From assembly GCA_013314775.1 (NCBI GenBank), contig JABUFB010000009.1:124001-188000 (forward strand): a stretch of 64,000 nucleotides of DNA, given 5' to 3'. The stretch comes from Armatimonadota bacterium. Its GTDB lineage: Bacteria; Armatimonadota; Zipacnadia; Zipacnadales; JABUFB01. Of this stretch, positions 54,108 through 64,000 are shown piece after piece. Within the stretch, counting starts at the first letter, position 1; each line of letters begins with the position of its first letter. The position numbers and the translations under genes were made by a program. The notes beneath the pieces are model-generated. The model was not told the origin of the DNA. It ran no database searches and saw nothing but the letters and a program-made list of their open reading frames with translations.

Positions 54108-55051
54108 GGGCGGCGTTAGTCACCACATGCCTCAATGAGATCGACGCCATCGACGCCTTCCTGGACGCGGTGCTATCCCAGACCCGACAGCCCGATGACA
54201 TCGTGATCGTGGACGCCAATTCTCAGGATGGGACCATCTCCCGCATACTTGACCGCACGGGGAAAGGCGCGCCGATCAGACTCATCATCTCCGTTGGAGC
54301 GAGTCGTTCGACGGGACGAAACACAGGCATAGAGAAGACCAATTGCGAACTCATCGCAGTTACGGACGTGGGGGCGATCCCCCGCAAGGACTGGTTTGAG
54401 CGAATCATTGCGCCGCTGGAATCCAACCCCGATGTGGATGTGGTCTCGGGCTACTATGAGCCCGTTGCGAGCAGCCTGTGGGAAGAGGCAGTGTGCGCAG
54501 CAACGGTTCCCTCGGCCAGCGAAGTCGACCCGGAGAACTTCCTGCCCTCTTCGCGGTCCGTGGCCTTCCGCAAGAGCGCCTGGGAGAAGGTGGCAGGTTA
54601 CCCCGATTCAAGGGGCCTGCGGAACGACACGGCTGAGGACACCGCTTTCGACCTCGCCCTGCGCGCGTCGGGCGCGAAGTTCGTCTTCGAGCCGACCGCG
54701 ATTGTGGAATGGCGGCCGAATGCGGCTCCGCAGGCGCTGTTTCGGCAATTCGGGGCATACGCCCGGGGCGATGCGGTGCGCGGCCTGTGGTTCGGGCATT
54801 ACACCAAAGCTTTCGTGCTGCTGGTGCTCACACTGGCCCTGATTGCGGGCGGGTTCGTCTTCCCCCCTGTCCAGCTCGGGCTGCATGCACTGCTGGCCGC
54901 ATACTGGGTGCGTCACGCCTTGCGGGCGCGCCGTCGTACGAAGTCCCTGGAGGCCGCTCTGCTGGCACCTTTCGCAAACATGATCGTCGACTGCGCTCAC
55001 GTGGTCGGTTACGCTGCGGGGCTTGCTGGGAGGCACACGGATGGCCCTTGA
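54104..55051 (+). CDS. Glycosyltransferase family 2 with C-terminal membrane helices
   Basis: A 315-residue GT-A enzyme. It opens with the GT2 pattern ALVTTCLNEIDAIDAFLDAV, DIVIVDANSQDGTISRI, then GASRSTGRNTGIEKTNCELI and the DxD-like VTDVGAIPRKDWFERI, followed by FRKSAWEKVAGYPD and ED in NDTAEDTAFDLAL. Two hydrophobic helices lie near residues 245-280 (AFVLLVLTLALIAGGFVF). The ATG overlaps the previous stop as ATGA. The next gene starts within its last 11 bases. It probably extends the same glycan. Confidence 0.9.
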   Translation: MRAALVTTCLNEIDAIDAFLDAVLSQTRQPDDIVIVDANSQDGTISRILDRTGKGAPIRLIISVGASRSTGRNTGIEKTNCELIAVTDVGAIPRKDWFERIIAPLESNPDVDVVSGYYEPVASSLWEEAVCAATVPSASEVDPENFLPSSRSVAFRKSAWEKVAGYPDSRGLRNDTAEDTAFDLALRASGAKFVFEPTAIVEWRPNAAPQALFRQFGAYARGDAVRGLWFGHYTKAFVLLVLTLALIAGGFVFPPVQLGLHALLAAYWVRHALRARRRTKSLEAALLAPFANMIVDCAHVVGYAAGLAGRHTDGP

Positions 55052-56018
55052 GACCATTGACTGCCCGATCTGCGGGCCGGGGACCGCGCGTCTCATAATG
55101 CGCGCGCGAGACCTGAATCTGCTCATTCCGGGAGAGTTCGAGATCCAACGCTGTCAGTCGTGCTCCCTGGCGTTCATCAGCCCCAGGCCGGATGCGGAGA
55201 GCATCGGCGAGTATTACCCCACACGCTACTGGAGCCCTCCTACTCCCACAGGGCATCGCCCGTATCTCGACGCCGGCATGAAGCGCACCCTGGACGCCCT
55301 GGTGCGCGACTATCCCGGCGGGCGCGTTCTGGATGTGGGGTGCGCAGTGGGCAATCTCCCGGCTCAGATGAGACAACGCGGGCTGGATGCCGTGGGCCTT
55401 GAGCCTTACGAACACGCCTGCCGGATCGCGCGGGAGCATTACGGGCTGGAGGTGGACTGCGCCTTTCTGCAGGACACATCGTACCCGGACGGGTCTTTCG
55501 ACGCCGTCACCCTCTTCGATGTGCTGGAGCATGTCCACGACCCGCTGGGAGACCTGCGGAAGATTCACGCGCTCCTCAAGCCGGGCGGATCCGTCTATAT
55601 CAAGGTGCCCAATGTGGATGCCCTGCAGCGCAGCCTCTTCGGGCGCTACTGGCACTGGCTCGACACCCCGCGCCATTTGTTCCACTTCAGCCCGAAGTCC
55701 ATTGCGCGCATGCTGGAAGCGGCGGGGTTCGCGACCGTGAACTCCCGCGCAATCCCCGAACCCGAGGGCGCCATGGTGTTCGAGGTCAGCTGCCTGTACA
55801 CACTGCGCGCATTCCTGTGGCGGTGGCGCGGCGTCGAAGTCTCCCCGCAGGAGGGCCAGGAGATGACGCAGGTCCTGGAGGGCAAGGTGTACTCCAGCGT
55901 GCCTTCAGCAGGGAAGCGCGCATTCCGCTGGTTCATCAAGCGCATCGCCTACGCGCCGTGGGCTGTCGAGAACCTCATCGGAAGATCGGTGGAAGTGCTG
56001 GCGGTGGGCAAGAAGTAG
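55041..56018 (+). CDS. Class I SAM-dependent methyltransferase with N-terminal zinc-type Cys pairs
   Basis: A 325-residue protein. Residues 8-60 hold two Cys pairs (CPICG and CQSC) as in methyltransferases acting on nucleotide sugars or polysaccharides. The SAM domain starts GGRVLDVGCAVGNLPAQMRQ, followed by DAVGLEPYEHACR, DAVTLFDVLEHVHDPLGDLR and KPGGSVYIKVPNVD. The ATG at 55041 has GGGAGG seven bases upstream and overlaps the GT2 stop. It is the last gene before the lipid A promoter. A role in modifying the glycan or its precursor is inferred from position. Confidence 0.9.
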   Translation: MALETIDCPICGPGTARLIMRARDLNLLIPGEFEIQRCQSCSLAFISPRPDAESIGEYYPTRYWSPPTPTGHRPYLDAGMKRTLDALVRDYPGGRVLDVGCAVGNLPAQMRQRGLDAVGLEPYEHACRIAREHYGLEVDCAFLQDTSYPDGSFDAVTLFDVLEHVHDPLGDLRKIHALLKPGGSVYIKVPNVDALQRSLFGRYWHWLDTPRHLFHFSPKSIARMLEAAGFATVNSRAIPEPEGAMVFEVSCLYTLRAFLWRWRGVEVSPQEGQEMTQVLEGKVYSSVPSAGKRAFRWFIKRIAYAPWAVENLIGRSVEVLAVGKK

Positions 56019-56119
56019 GCGTGACCCTGGGCGAAGAGGGTCGCCGGTCCTGTCGACGTATTCAGATGTCTGCGAACGGATCTGATGGGAAGGGCTCCTG
56101 AAAGGACTGCCCCGCGGGC

Positions 56120-56148
56120 TTGCTAACACCCCTGCGATAGCCTATAAT
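56120..56148 (+). promoter_or_regulatory. Promoter of the fabZ-lpx operon
   Basis: TTGCTA (56120-56125), a 17-base spacer and a perfect TATAAT (56143-56148), about 110 bases before the fabZ ATG. The leader between them has no recognised element. Confidence 0.75.
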
Positions 56149-56259
56149 CACCGCTCACCCTGCGGCTGCCGCCAGCGCGAGGCCTGCCAGGGCCCCGCTC
56201 AGCGGAACCCTGTGTGAGCATGTTCGGGCTTCCGGCGACCGCACCAGGAGGAAATACTA

Positions 56260-56694
56260 ATGGATAGTTGCGCCATGGACATCCACGCGATTCTGGCCAC
56301 CTTGCCCCACCGCTACCCATTCCTGCTGGTGGACCGCGTTCTGGAGCTGGAGCCGGGCCAGCGGATCGTCGCCGTGAAAAATGTCACCGCCAACGAGCCG
56401 CAGTTCACCGGCCACTGGCCCGAGAATCCGGTGATGCCTGGGGTGCTCATCCTCGAAGCAATGGCCCAGGTAGGCGGCGTCATGCTCCTGTGCCAGGCGG
56501 AGGACGCGGGCAAGACTCCGTATTTTGTGGGGTGCGAAGCGGTCCGCTGGCGGCGGCAGGTTGTTCCGGGAGACCAGCTTATCATCGAAGCGCGGCTGGA
56601 GCGTCGCAAGGGGCGCATCGGGCGCGCTGAAGCCGTGGCGAAGGTGGGCGACGAAGTGGCCTGCGAGGGCATGCTCATGTTCGCCCTGGAGTAG
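56260..56694 (+). CDS. fabZ: 3-hydroxyacyl-ACP dehydratase FabZ
   Basis: A 144-residue hot-dog fold dehydratase of fatty acid synthesis. Catalytic His is in [13 protein letters not shown] and Glu in [19 protein letters not shown]. The remaining blocks [26 protein letters not shown] and [11 protein letters not shown] fit the family. AGGAGG is ahead of the ATG at 56260. FabZ draws the same R-3-hydroxyacyl-ACP pool that LpxA uses, and the two genes are often neighbours. It leads the lipid A operon behind a good promoter. In some phyla it is fused to LpxC; here it is not. Confidence 0.96.
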   Translation: MDSCAMDIHAILATLPHRYPFLLVDRVLELEPGQRIVAVKNVTANEPQFTGHWPENPVMPGVLILEAMAQVGGVMLLCQAEDAGKTPYFVGCEAVRWRRQVVPGDQLIIEARLERRKGRIGRAEAVAKVGDEVACEGMLMFALE

Positions 56695-56824
56695 CCTCGC
56701 ACATCTGCCCGCGTTGGCGGTGGGCCGCGCCGATTCACGGCCCTGTTTGTCCTAGTAGACGTGACTGCGGCGATGCGCGCGGCGTGCAGCATTGTACCGG
56801 CCGTGCACTACCAGGAGGACCCCG

Positions 56825-57607
56825 ATGAGCATACACCCCACCGCAGTTGTGGACCCGCGCGCCGAGCTGGGTGCAGACGTGGTTGTCCACCCATATGCGG
56901 TGATTGAGGCCGGCGCCCGAATTGGAGATCGTTGCCAGATCGGGCCACACGTTCAGATCCACGGATGTACCCAGATGGGCTGCGACAACTACGTGGCTGC
57001 CGGCGCCGTATTGGGCGACCGGCCACAGGACCTGAAGTACAAGGGCGAACCCAGTTACGTGAAGATCGGTGACGGAAACCACATCCGTGAGTACGTCACC
57101 ATTCACCGAGCCACGGGCGAGGGCAATTCCACCGTCCTGGGCGACAATTGCATGCTCATGGCCTATTCCCATCTGGGCCACAACGTCCAGGTCGGCAGCA
57201 GCATTATGATGGCGAACATGGTCCAATGCGGCGGCCACGCGAGGATCGACGACTATGCGGTCATCGGCGCCATGGTGGGTCTGCATCAGTTCGTGCGCGT
57301 GGGCACCATGTGTATGGTTGGTGGCTTCTCGGTGGTCCGCATCGACGTACCGCCCTACACACTCGCCGATGGCAACCCGGCTCGACCCCGGAAGCTCAAC
57401 CTCGTGGGGTTGCGGCGCCGAGGGCTCAATTCCGAGGTTATCAAGGCACTGCATCACGCTTTTCGCACCCTGTACCATTCCGACCTCAATATGACCGATG
57501 CCCTGGCGGCCTTGCGTGCCGAAGCTGACCCTGCGCCGGAAGTACTGCACATGCTTGATTTCGTTGAGCGGATCAATGAGGGCGAGCGCGGGCGGCAGTT
57601 GGATTGA
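56825..57607 (+). CDS. lpxA: UDP-N-acetylglucosamine acyltransferase LpxA
   Basis: A 260-residue left-handed beta-helix acyltransferase, the first step of lipid A synthesis. Hexapeptide repeats start SIHPTAVVDPRAELGADVVV. The catalytic His lies in LMAYSHLGHNVQVG, and the diagnostic blocks are PQDLKYKGEPSYVKIGDGN, IREYVTIHRAT, VIGAMVGLHQFVRVGTMCMV and PPYTLADGNPARP. A C-terminal helical part follows. The ATG at 56825 has AGGAGG six bases before it. LpxC and LpxD are not in the window and would be needed for the next steps. Confidence 0.97.
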   Translation: MSIHPTAVVDPRAELGADVVVHPYAVIEAGARIGDRCQIGPHVQIHGCTQMGCDNYVAAGAVLGDRPQDLKYKGEPSYVKIGDGNHIREYVTIHRATGEGNSTVLGDNCMLMAYSHLGHNVQVGSSIMMANMVQCGGHARIDDYAVIGAMVGLHQFVRVGTMCMVGGFSVVRIDVPPYTLADGNPARPRKLNLVGLRRRGLNSEVIKALHHAFRTLYHSDLNMTDALAALRAEADPAPEVLHMLDFVERINEGERGRQLD

Positions 57608-57651
57608 TGACACGGGCGCAGACCCTGACACAGCGCAGGTGTCACCACAAC

Positions 57652-58829
57652 ATGGACCGGGCTGACACCGCGTTCTTCATCACGGGCGAACCTTCCGGCG
57701 ACCGGCACTCCGCACCCGTTGTGGCGGAACTGGTGCGGCGAGGATTCTCGGTGCGCGGCGTGGGTGGGCCAGCCATGCGCGAGGCCGGCGCCGACCTTAT
57801 CGCCGACAGCACCACGTGGGGCGGTCTTGGGCTTCCTGATTCTCTCAGGCGAGCCCCCGCACTGTTCATCCAGCGCCACCGCCTGCTTGCAGCGATCCGC
57901 AGAGAGCGCCCTTCGGTCGTGGTGCTCGTGGACTTCGGCGCCTTCAACGTCCGGGTGGCAGCCGCTCTGCGCGGGGCCGGGGATCCGCCGGTGTTCTACT
58001 ACTTCCCCCCTGGCAGTTGGCGTCAGGAGCCAAGGGACTGGTCCCGGCTGGCGGCTCTCACGGACCGCATCGCCACGCCTTTCGAGCGTAATGCCGAATA
58101 CCTGCGCCAGTCCGGTGCGGATGCCCACTTCGTGAGCCATCCGGTTCTCGACTCGCTCAGCCCGCCGTCGGATCGGGCCGCGTTGAGACGTAAGATGGGT
58201 CTGAACGCGCCGGGACCATACATCGGGCTCCTGCCGGGAAGCCGGGGACTGGAGCGAGCCACCATGTCCCGCCTGTTCCTGGATGCCGCCGAGGTCATCC
58301 GGACGCGTCTGCCGGGAGCGCAGTTCCTGTGGTCGCGGTTCGCGTCGGCAGACCGTCTTGCTCGAAATGCAGCGGCGCGTGCTCAGGCCCTTGGCGGAGT
58401 CAGCGTGCTGGATGACAGCCATGCTATACTCCGGGCGTGCGATCTAGCGATTGTGGCGATGGGGACCGTCACCGTGGAAGCTACGGCCTGCCTCACGCCC
58501 ATGATCGCTGCATTCGACACGGGCTACCTGGCAAAGTGGATCGCTGAGTACATTCTGCACCAGAAGCAGCCCCTCTATGCCATGCCGAACCTCCTGGCGG
58601 GACGGATGATCGTCCCGGAGGTAGTGCCGCTTGCGGCACGCGATCAGGTGACGCCTGAGCGCATCGCCGAGCCGGCCATTGACATCCTGACCAATCCGGG
58701 CCGGGCCGATGCCATGCGCGCCGAGCTTCTCAAGGTGCGAGCCATGCTTGGGACACCGGGAGTGGCGCCGCGCACCGCCGATCTGATCGTTGACCTGGCC
58801 CGTTCGCGGGCAATGAAAGCAGTTGGCGC

Positions 58830-58833
<4 letters not shown>
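57652..58833 (+). CDS. lpxB: Lipid A disaccharide synthase LpxB (GT19)
   Basis: A 393-residue GT-B enzyme that joins UDP-diacylglucosamine and lipid X. Family motifs: FITGEPSGDRHSAPVV at the N-terminus, FVSHPVLDSL, IGLLPGSRGLERATM and the donor-site region AIVAMGTVTVEATACLTPMI. The ATG at 57652 puts the GEPSGD motif near residue 12 as in relatives and has AGGTG ten bases away. An ATG at 57607 that overlaps the lpxA stop as TGATG is also possible. Lpx genes before and after agree. No lpxH- or lpxI-type gene is seen between lpxA and lpxB. Confidence 0.92.
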
Positions 58834-60983
<2,150 letters not shown>

Positions 60984-60989
60984 ATCGAG

Positions 60990-62369
60990 ATGCCAGAACG
61001 CGTATCGGCCAAGCCTCTGGACTGGCGCTTCTTCCTGTACAATACTCTCCTGGTGCTGGCAAGCCCGCTCTTGCTCTTGTACCTCCTGTACCGGATGGTC
61101 ATCAAGGGCAAGTCGCGGCAGGGGTTTTCGGCCCGTCTCGGGAAAATCCCGCCTGAGGCTGCCGAACTAGCCAGCCACAATGACCCCGTCTTCTGGTTCC
61201 AGGCCTGTTCCGTGGGCGAGGTAGCAGCGGTGCAGCCCATCATCCATGCGGTGCGCGAGCGCGAACCGTTGGCGCATATCGTGTTGTCCACCACCACCCC
61301 CACCGGGCGTGAGATGGCGCTAAAGCGCGAGTTGGAACTGGATGCGCTGATCTACTTCCCCTTCGACATTCCCTTCTGCATTCGCCGCGTCCTGAACGGC
61401 ATGAAGCCGGACATCCTGGTGATGGTGGATACGGAACTTTGGCCGAATATCGTGGCCATCGCCCGTAGTCAGGGCATCGTGACGGCTCTTGTGAACGGCC
61501 GGATATCGGACAAAGCCTATCCCCGGGACCGCATGGCAACGCCGTTGATGGCCTGGACGCTCAGCAATTTCTCTGCGATTATGGCCCAGTCCACCAAGGA
61601 CGCCGAGCGATTCATCTCCCTGGGCGCGGCCCCGGAGCAGGTGAGCACGCTCGGCAACTGCAAGTTCGATGAGCCGATGCCCGATGTGTCCGCCGCGGAG
61701 GCCAACAAGTTGCGTCTGGAGCTTGGACTAGCGCCGGAAGCCCCCATTTTCGTGGCCGGGAGTACCCGCGAAGGCGAAGACGAAAAGGTGCTCGAAGCCT
61801 ACGACCTCCTGCGCCAGGAGCACCGCGATCTGCAGCTTGTCATCGCGCCTCGCCATCCCGAGAGGGGCGACGCCATCGAACGGCTGGTCACGGAGCGCGG
61901 GTATGCCGCTTACCGCCGCAGCCGGGCGCTCCAGGACAGTGAGGCGGAACGCGCGAGGGTTGCTTCCGGCCAGGTGCGCGTGGTGATCCTCGATACCATC
62001 GGCGAACTCACCCGGGTATATGCTCTTGCCACAGTTGTGTTCGTGGGCGGCAGCCTCGTGCGCTGGGGCGGGCACAATATCCTGCAGCCGATTGCCCTTG
62101 GGAAGCCGACCTTGATGGGCCCATGGATGCACAACTTCCAGGATATCACCGATATAGCCCTTGGCGAACAGGCGGCAGTGCAAGTCTTCAGCGCAGAGGA
62201 GCTTGCCGAAAGAGCCGGGGCGATCTTGGCGTCACCGGCGGAGCAAGAGCTTCTTGCAACCCGCGGAGCAGCCATGCTTCAGCGCCACGGAGGTGCTTCC
62301 GTGCGTTACGCCGAGGCACTCGTCGCACTCCTGAGAGAAGCACGCAGGGAGACGATCTCGCCTTCGTGA
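60990..62369 (+). CDS. waaA: 3-deoxy-D-manno-octulosonic acid transferase WaaA (KdtA)
   Basis: A 459-residue GT30 enzyme that adds Kdo to lipid IVA. A membrane helix is near residues 15-40 (FFLYNTLLVLASPLLLLYLL). Then come GKSRQGFSARLGKIP, FWFQACSVGEVAAVQPI with the catalytic Glu, LSTTTPTGREMAL, VDTELWPNIVAIA and, in the donor half, FVAGSTREGEDEKVLEAY and GGSLVRWGGHNILQPIALGK, the family signature. It starts six bases after msbA. How many Kdo residues it adds cannot be told. The Kdo synthesis genes kdsA and kdsB are not in the window. Confidence 0.96.
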   Translation: MPERVSAKPLDWRFFLYNTLLVLASPLLLLYLLYRMVIKGKSRQGFSARLGKIPPEAAELASHNDPVFWFQACSVGEVAAVQPIIHAVREREPLAHIVLSTTTPTGREMALKRELELDALIYFPFDIPFCIRRVLNGMKPDILVMVDTELWPNIVAIARSQGIVTALVNGRISDKAYPRDRMATPLMAWTLSNFSAIMAQSTKDAERFISLGAAPEQVSTLGNCKFDEPMPDVSAAEANKLRLELGLAPEAPIFVAGSTREGEDEKVLEAYDLLRQEHRDLQLVIAPRHPERGDAIERLVTERGYAAYRRSRALQDSEAERARVASGQVRVVILDTIGELTRVYALATVVFVGGSLVRWGGHNILQPIALGKPTLMGPWMHNFQDITDIALGEQAAVQVFSAEELAERAGAILASPAEQELLATRGAAMLQRHGGASVRYAEALVALLREARRETISPS

Positions 62370-62392
62370 ACCGGATCGCGAGAAGACTTTGA

Positions 62393-63532
62393 ATGGCTTC
62401 GGACCGCATGCGCGACCGCTGGGAAGGGCTGATCACCGGACAGGCCACGGGTCCGATGGCGACCCTCGGGCGTCTCGGGCTCGAGGCGCTGGCGGGGCTT
62501 TACGGGGCAGGTCTGCAGGCGAACCACGCCATCTATAATTTTGGCCTGAAGGCGCGAACTGTTCCGGCCTTGCCCGTCATCAGCGTTGGCAACCTGAGTC
62601 TTGGCGGAACCGGAAAGACCACGGCAACCGCTTACATCGCCCGTTTGCTGAGCGACCGGTGCATGCCCGGCATCGTCCTTCGCGGCTATCGGCGGCGGTC
62701 CGAACGGGGACCCGTGTTGGTGTCCGATGGCGAGCGCGTCCTGGCGCCCCTGGAAGAGGCCGGCGACGAGGCCATCATGCTTGCCCGCAGTCTCCCTGGC
62801 TGCGCGGTTGCTGTGGGGAAGCGCCGAGAGGTAACCATCGAGCTACTAAGGAACTCCACAGGCGTCCGGATCGTCATTCTAGATGATGGGTTCCAGTATT
62901 TCCGGATGGCACGGCGTCTTGACATTGTGCTCCTCGACGCCCTGGCGGGCTCTGGCGGGACTGGCCTGTTCCCCGCCGGCCGTCTCCGGGAGCCCTGGCG
63001 GAACCTTGCCCGGGCGCACCAGATCTGGATAACCCATGCGGATCTGGCGCCGGTCGAAACGGTGGAGAAACTGGCCCAGCTCGCATCTCGGCACTGCCCC
63101 GGTGGCCTCCTCTGCGTGACACGTCACCAGACGGGAGCCCTGCGACCGCTCATCAATGGAATGAGGGTCTCGGAGCGACTCGAGGGACTGCACGTGCTGG
63201 CCTTGTCAGGCCTCGGGAATCCCGTGTCCTTCGAGCGCGGTCTCGAGGAACTCGGAGCCAGGGTGACGCCCCTGCGATTCGCAGACCACCACGCCTATTC
63301 GGAACGCGACTGGCATTGCGTTCGGCAGGCCTGTGAAGCAGCGAGTGCCGACCTGATCGTCACAACCGAGAAGGACGCGGTGAAGCTGCCTGATCCGCCG
63401 GCAGATTCACCTCCCGTGGCCGTGCTTGGGTGTGAACTTGCATTCATGCAGGGCGAGGACGCAGCCCGTCAGCAGATATCCGAGGTGTGTGAGGAGCTTG
63501 ATGGAGGAGAGAATCGTCGGGATCCACACTGA
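62393..63532 (+). CDS. lpxK: Tetraacyldisaccharide 4'-kinase LpxK
   Basis: A 379-residue kinase of lipid A synthesis that makes lipid IVA. Walker A is ISVGNLSLGGTGKTTATAYI, followed by GIVLRGYRRRSERGPVLVSD, GDEAIMLARSLPGCAVAVGK, and VIVLDDGFQ as VRIVILDDGFQYFRMARR, the Walker B-like site, with RLREPWRNLARAHQIWITHA. The N-terminal part (residues about 1-55) is longer than usual and polar before the first amphipathic helix. It starts 24 bases after waaA. The final bases overlap the acyltransferase gene. Confidence 0.95.
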   Translation: MASDRMRDRWEGLITGQATGPMATLGRLGLEALAGLYGAGLQANHAIYNFGLKARTVPALPVISVGNLSLGGTGKTTATAYIARLLSDRCMPGIVLRGYRRRSERGPVLVSDGERVLAPLEEAGDEAIMLARSLPGCAVAVGKRREVTIELLRNSTGVRIVILDDGFQYFRMARRLDIVLLDALAGSGGTGLFPAGRLREPWRNLARAHQIWITHADLAPVETVEKLAQLASRHCPGGLLCVTRHQTGALRPLINGMRVSERLEGLHVLALSGLGNPVSFERGLEELGARVTPLRFADHHAYSERDWHCVRQACEAASADLIVTTEKDAVKLPDPPADSPPVAVLGCELAFMQGEDAARQQISEVCEELDGGENRRDPH

Positions 63533-64000
63533 CCCTCGACTAGCCTACAAGGCCCGCAAGAGCCGCTTGCGACGGTTCGGCGAACGGGTGCTGGTGCGCA
63601 CCATCGCAGTCACCGTCTACCCGCTGCTGTGGGCTCTGCCGCTTCCGGCGCTGCGTGGGATCGCCAGGGTAATGGCCGTCCTGGGACGTTTGACTTCGCC
63701 TGCGCGGACACGTCTGGCAGACGAGAACATCCGCGGGGTCTACGGGGCCTCCATCACTGATGCTGAGGTCCTTCGCATACGCAACGGCGCGGCGCTCAAT
63801 GCATTCAAGACCATGGCGGAGCTCCTCAAGCTCCGGTGGCTGACGGACGATCAGGTGCGGGCGCTGACAAGGATTGAGGGCCGGGAGCATCTGGATGCCG
63901 CACTGGCGCGGGGGAATGGAGTCTGTATCGTAACCGCCCACCTGGGCAACTGGGAGCTTGCGGCCGCAGCGTTTGCCGTTGCAGGCTATCCGATGAACGT
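63501..64000 (+). CDS. lpxL: Lipid A acyltransferase LpxL/HtrB family (runs off the window)
   Basis: The first 166 codons of a lysophospholipid acyltransferase-like protein. Helix VRTIAVTVYPLLWALPLPAL spans the membrane. The family pattern RLADENIRGVYGASITDAEV and IEGREHLDAALARGNGVCIV leads to HLGNWELAAAAF, the HxxxxE-type catalytic motif (His-Leu-Gly-Asn-Trp-Glu). The ATG at 63501 has GAGGAG five bases before it and overlaps the lpxK end by 32 bases. It would add a secondary acyl chain to Kdo-lipid IVA. The C-terminal half is missing, so LpxL versus LpxM cannot be decided. Confidence 0.85.
   Translation, partial: MEERIVGIHTDPRLAYKARKSRLRRFGERVLVRTIAVTVYPLLWALPLPALRGIARVMAVLGRLTSPARTRLADENIRGVYGASITDAEVLRIRNGAALNAFKTMAELLKLRWLTDDQVRALTRIEGREHLDAALARGNGVCIVTAHLGNWELAAAAFAVAGYPMN

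Overview
The window is GC-rich DNA from a diderm, probably non-proteobacterial bacterium. The best guess is Armatimonadota, with Planctomycetota-type lineages as the alternative. Three things point that way: many short type IV pilin-like secreted proteins ([18 protein letters not shown] helix, then [12 protein letters not shown] and a C-terminal DGHAKW-type box), Gly-rich exported proteins, and a complete late lipid A pathway. No rRNA or tRNA gene was seen. This placement is inference from protein style.

Region 1 (1-9.8 kb, minus strand) is a type IV pilus/type II secretion block read from a consensus promoter at about 9.84 kb: pilB, pilT, pilC, a 36-residue membrane peptide, the prepilin peptidase and four pilin-like proteins. 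Region 2 (10.1-20.2 kb, minus strand) is a tightly overlapping housekeeping run: rarA, an RsbV/RsbW/SigB-SigF-type sigma module, an AI-2E family permease, alaS, ruvX, mltG, a YqeG phosphatase and aroE. Many of its stop and start codons overlap (GTGA, ATGA). Ahead of rarA, behind its own consensus promoter, lies a self-complementary RNA of about 200 nt that I propose as 6S RNA.

Region 3 (20.2-24.0 kb, plus strand) starts with a PadR regulator that has an excellent promoter and a palindromic operator. It continues with a metallo-beta-lactamase-fold protein, two MinD-type ATPases with inserted ferredoxin domains, and a secreted Gly-rich protein. It resembles the ORP/Mrp iron-sulfur clusters of anaerobes but lacks the NifX/ORP partner. 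Region 4 (24.1-43.4 kb) is a mosaic of single genes: a sulfatase-fold enzyme with Thr at the nucleophile position, exported pilin-like proteins, a D-aminopeptidase, a REP transposase between two palindrome arrays, a zinc-less MDR dehydrogenase, a GH20-like glycosidase divergent from a beta-helix protein, an exported protein behind a possible small RNA, an isopropylmalate-dehydrogenase family enzyme and a complete sugar ABC importer.

Region 5 (43.4-50.4 kb, minus strand) holds a decayed pilin-like pseudogene, a FecR-domain protein overlapping a CHASE2 adenylate cyclase, and a 1033-residue DUF4175-like coiled-coil membrane protein. Region 6 (50.6-64 kb, plus strand) is envelope polysaccharide and lipid A: a sugar isomerase, Wzm/Wzt exporter, two glycosyltransferases, a methyltransferase, then fabZ, lpxA, lpxB, msbA, waaA, lpxK and the start of an LpxL-type acyltransferase. 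The MsbA-like exporter carries a large insertion in its first extracytoplasmic loop made of two glycine-zipper stretches, which I find the most unusual protein feature here.
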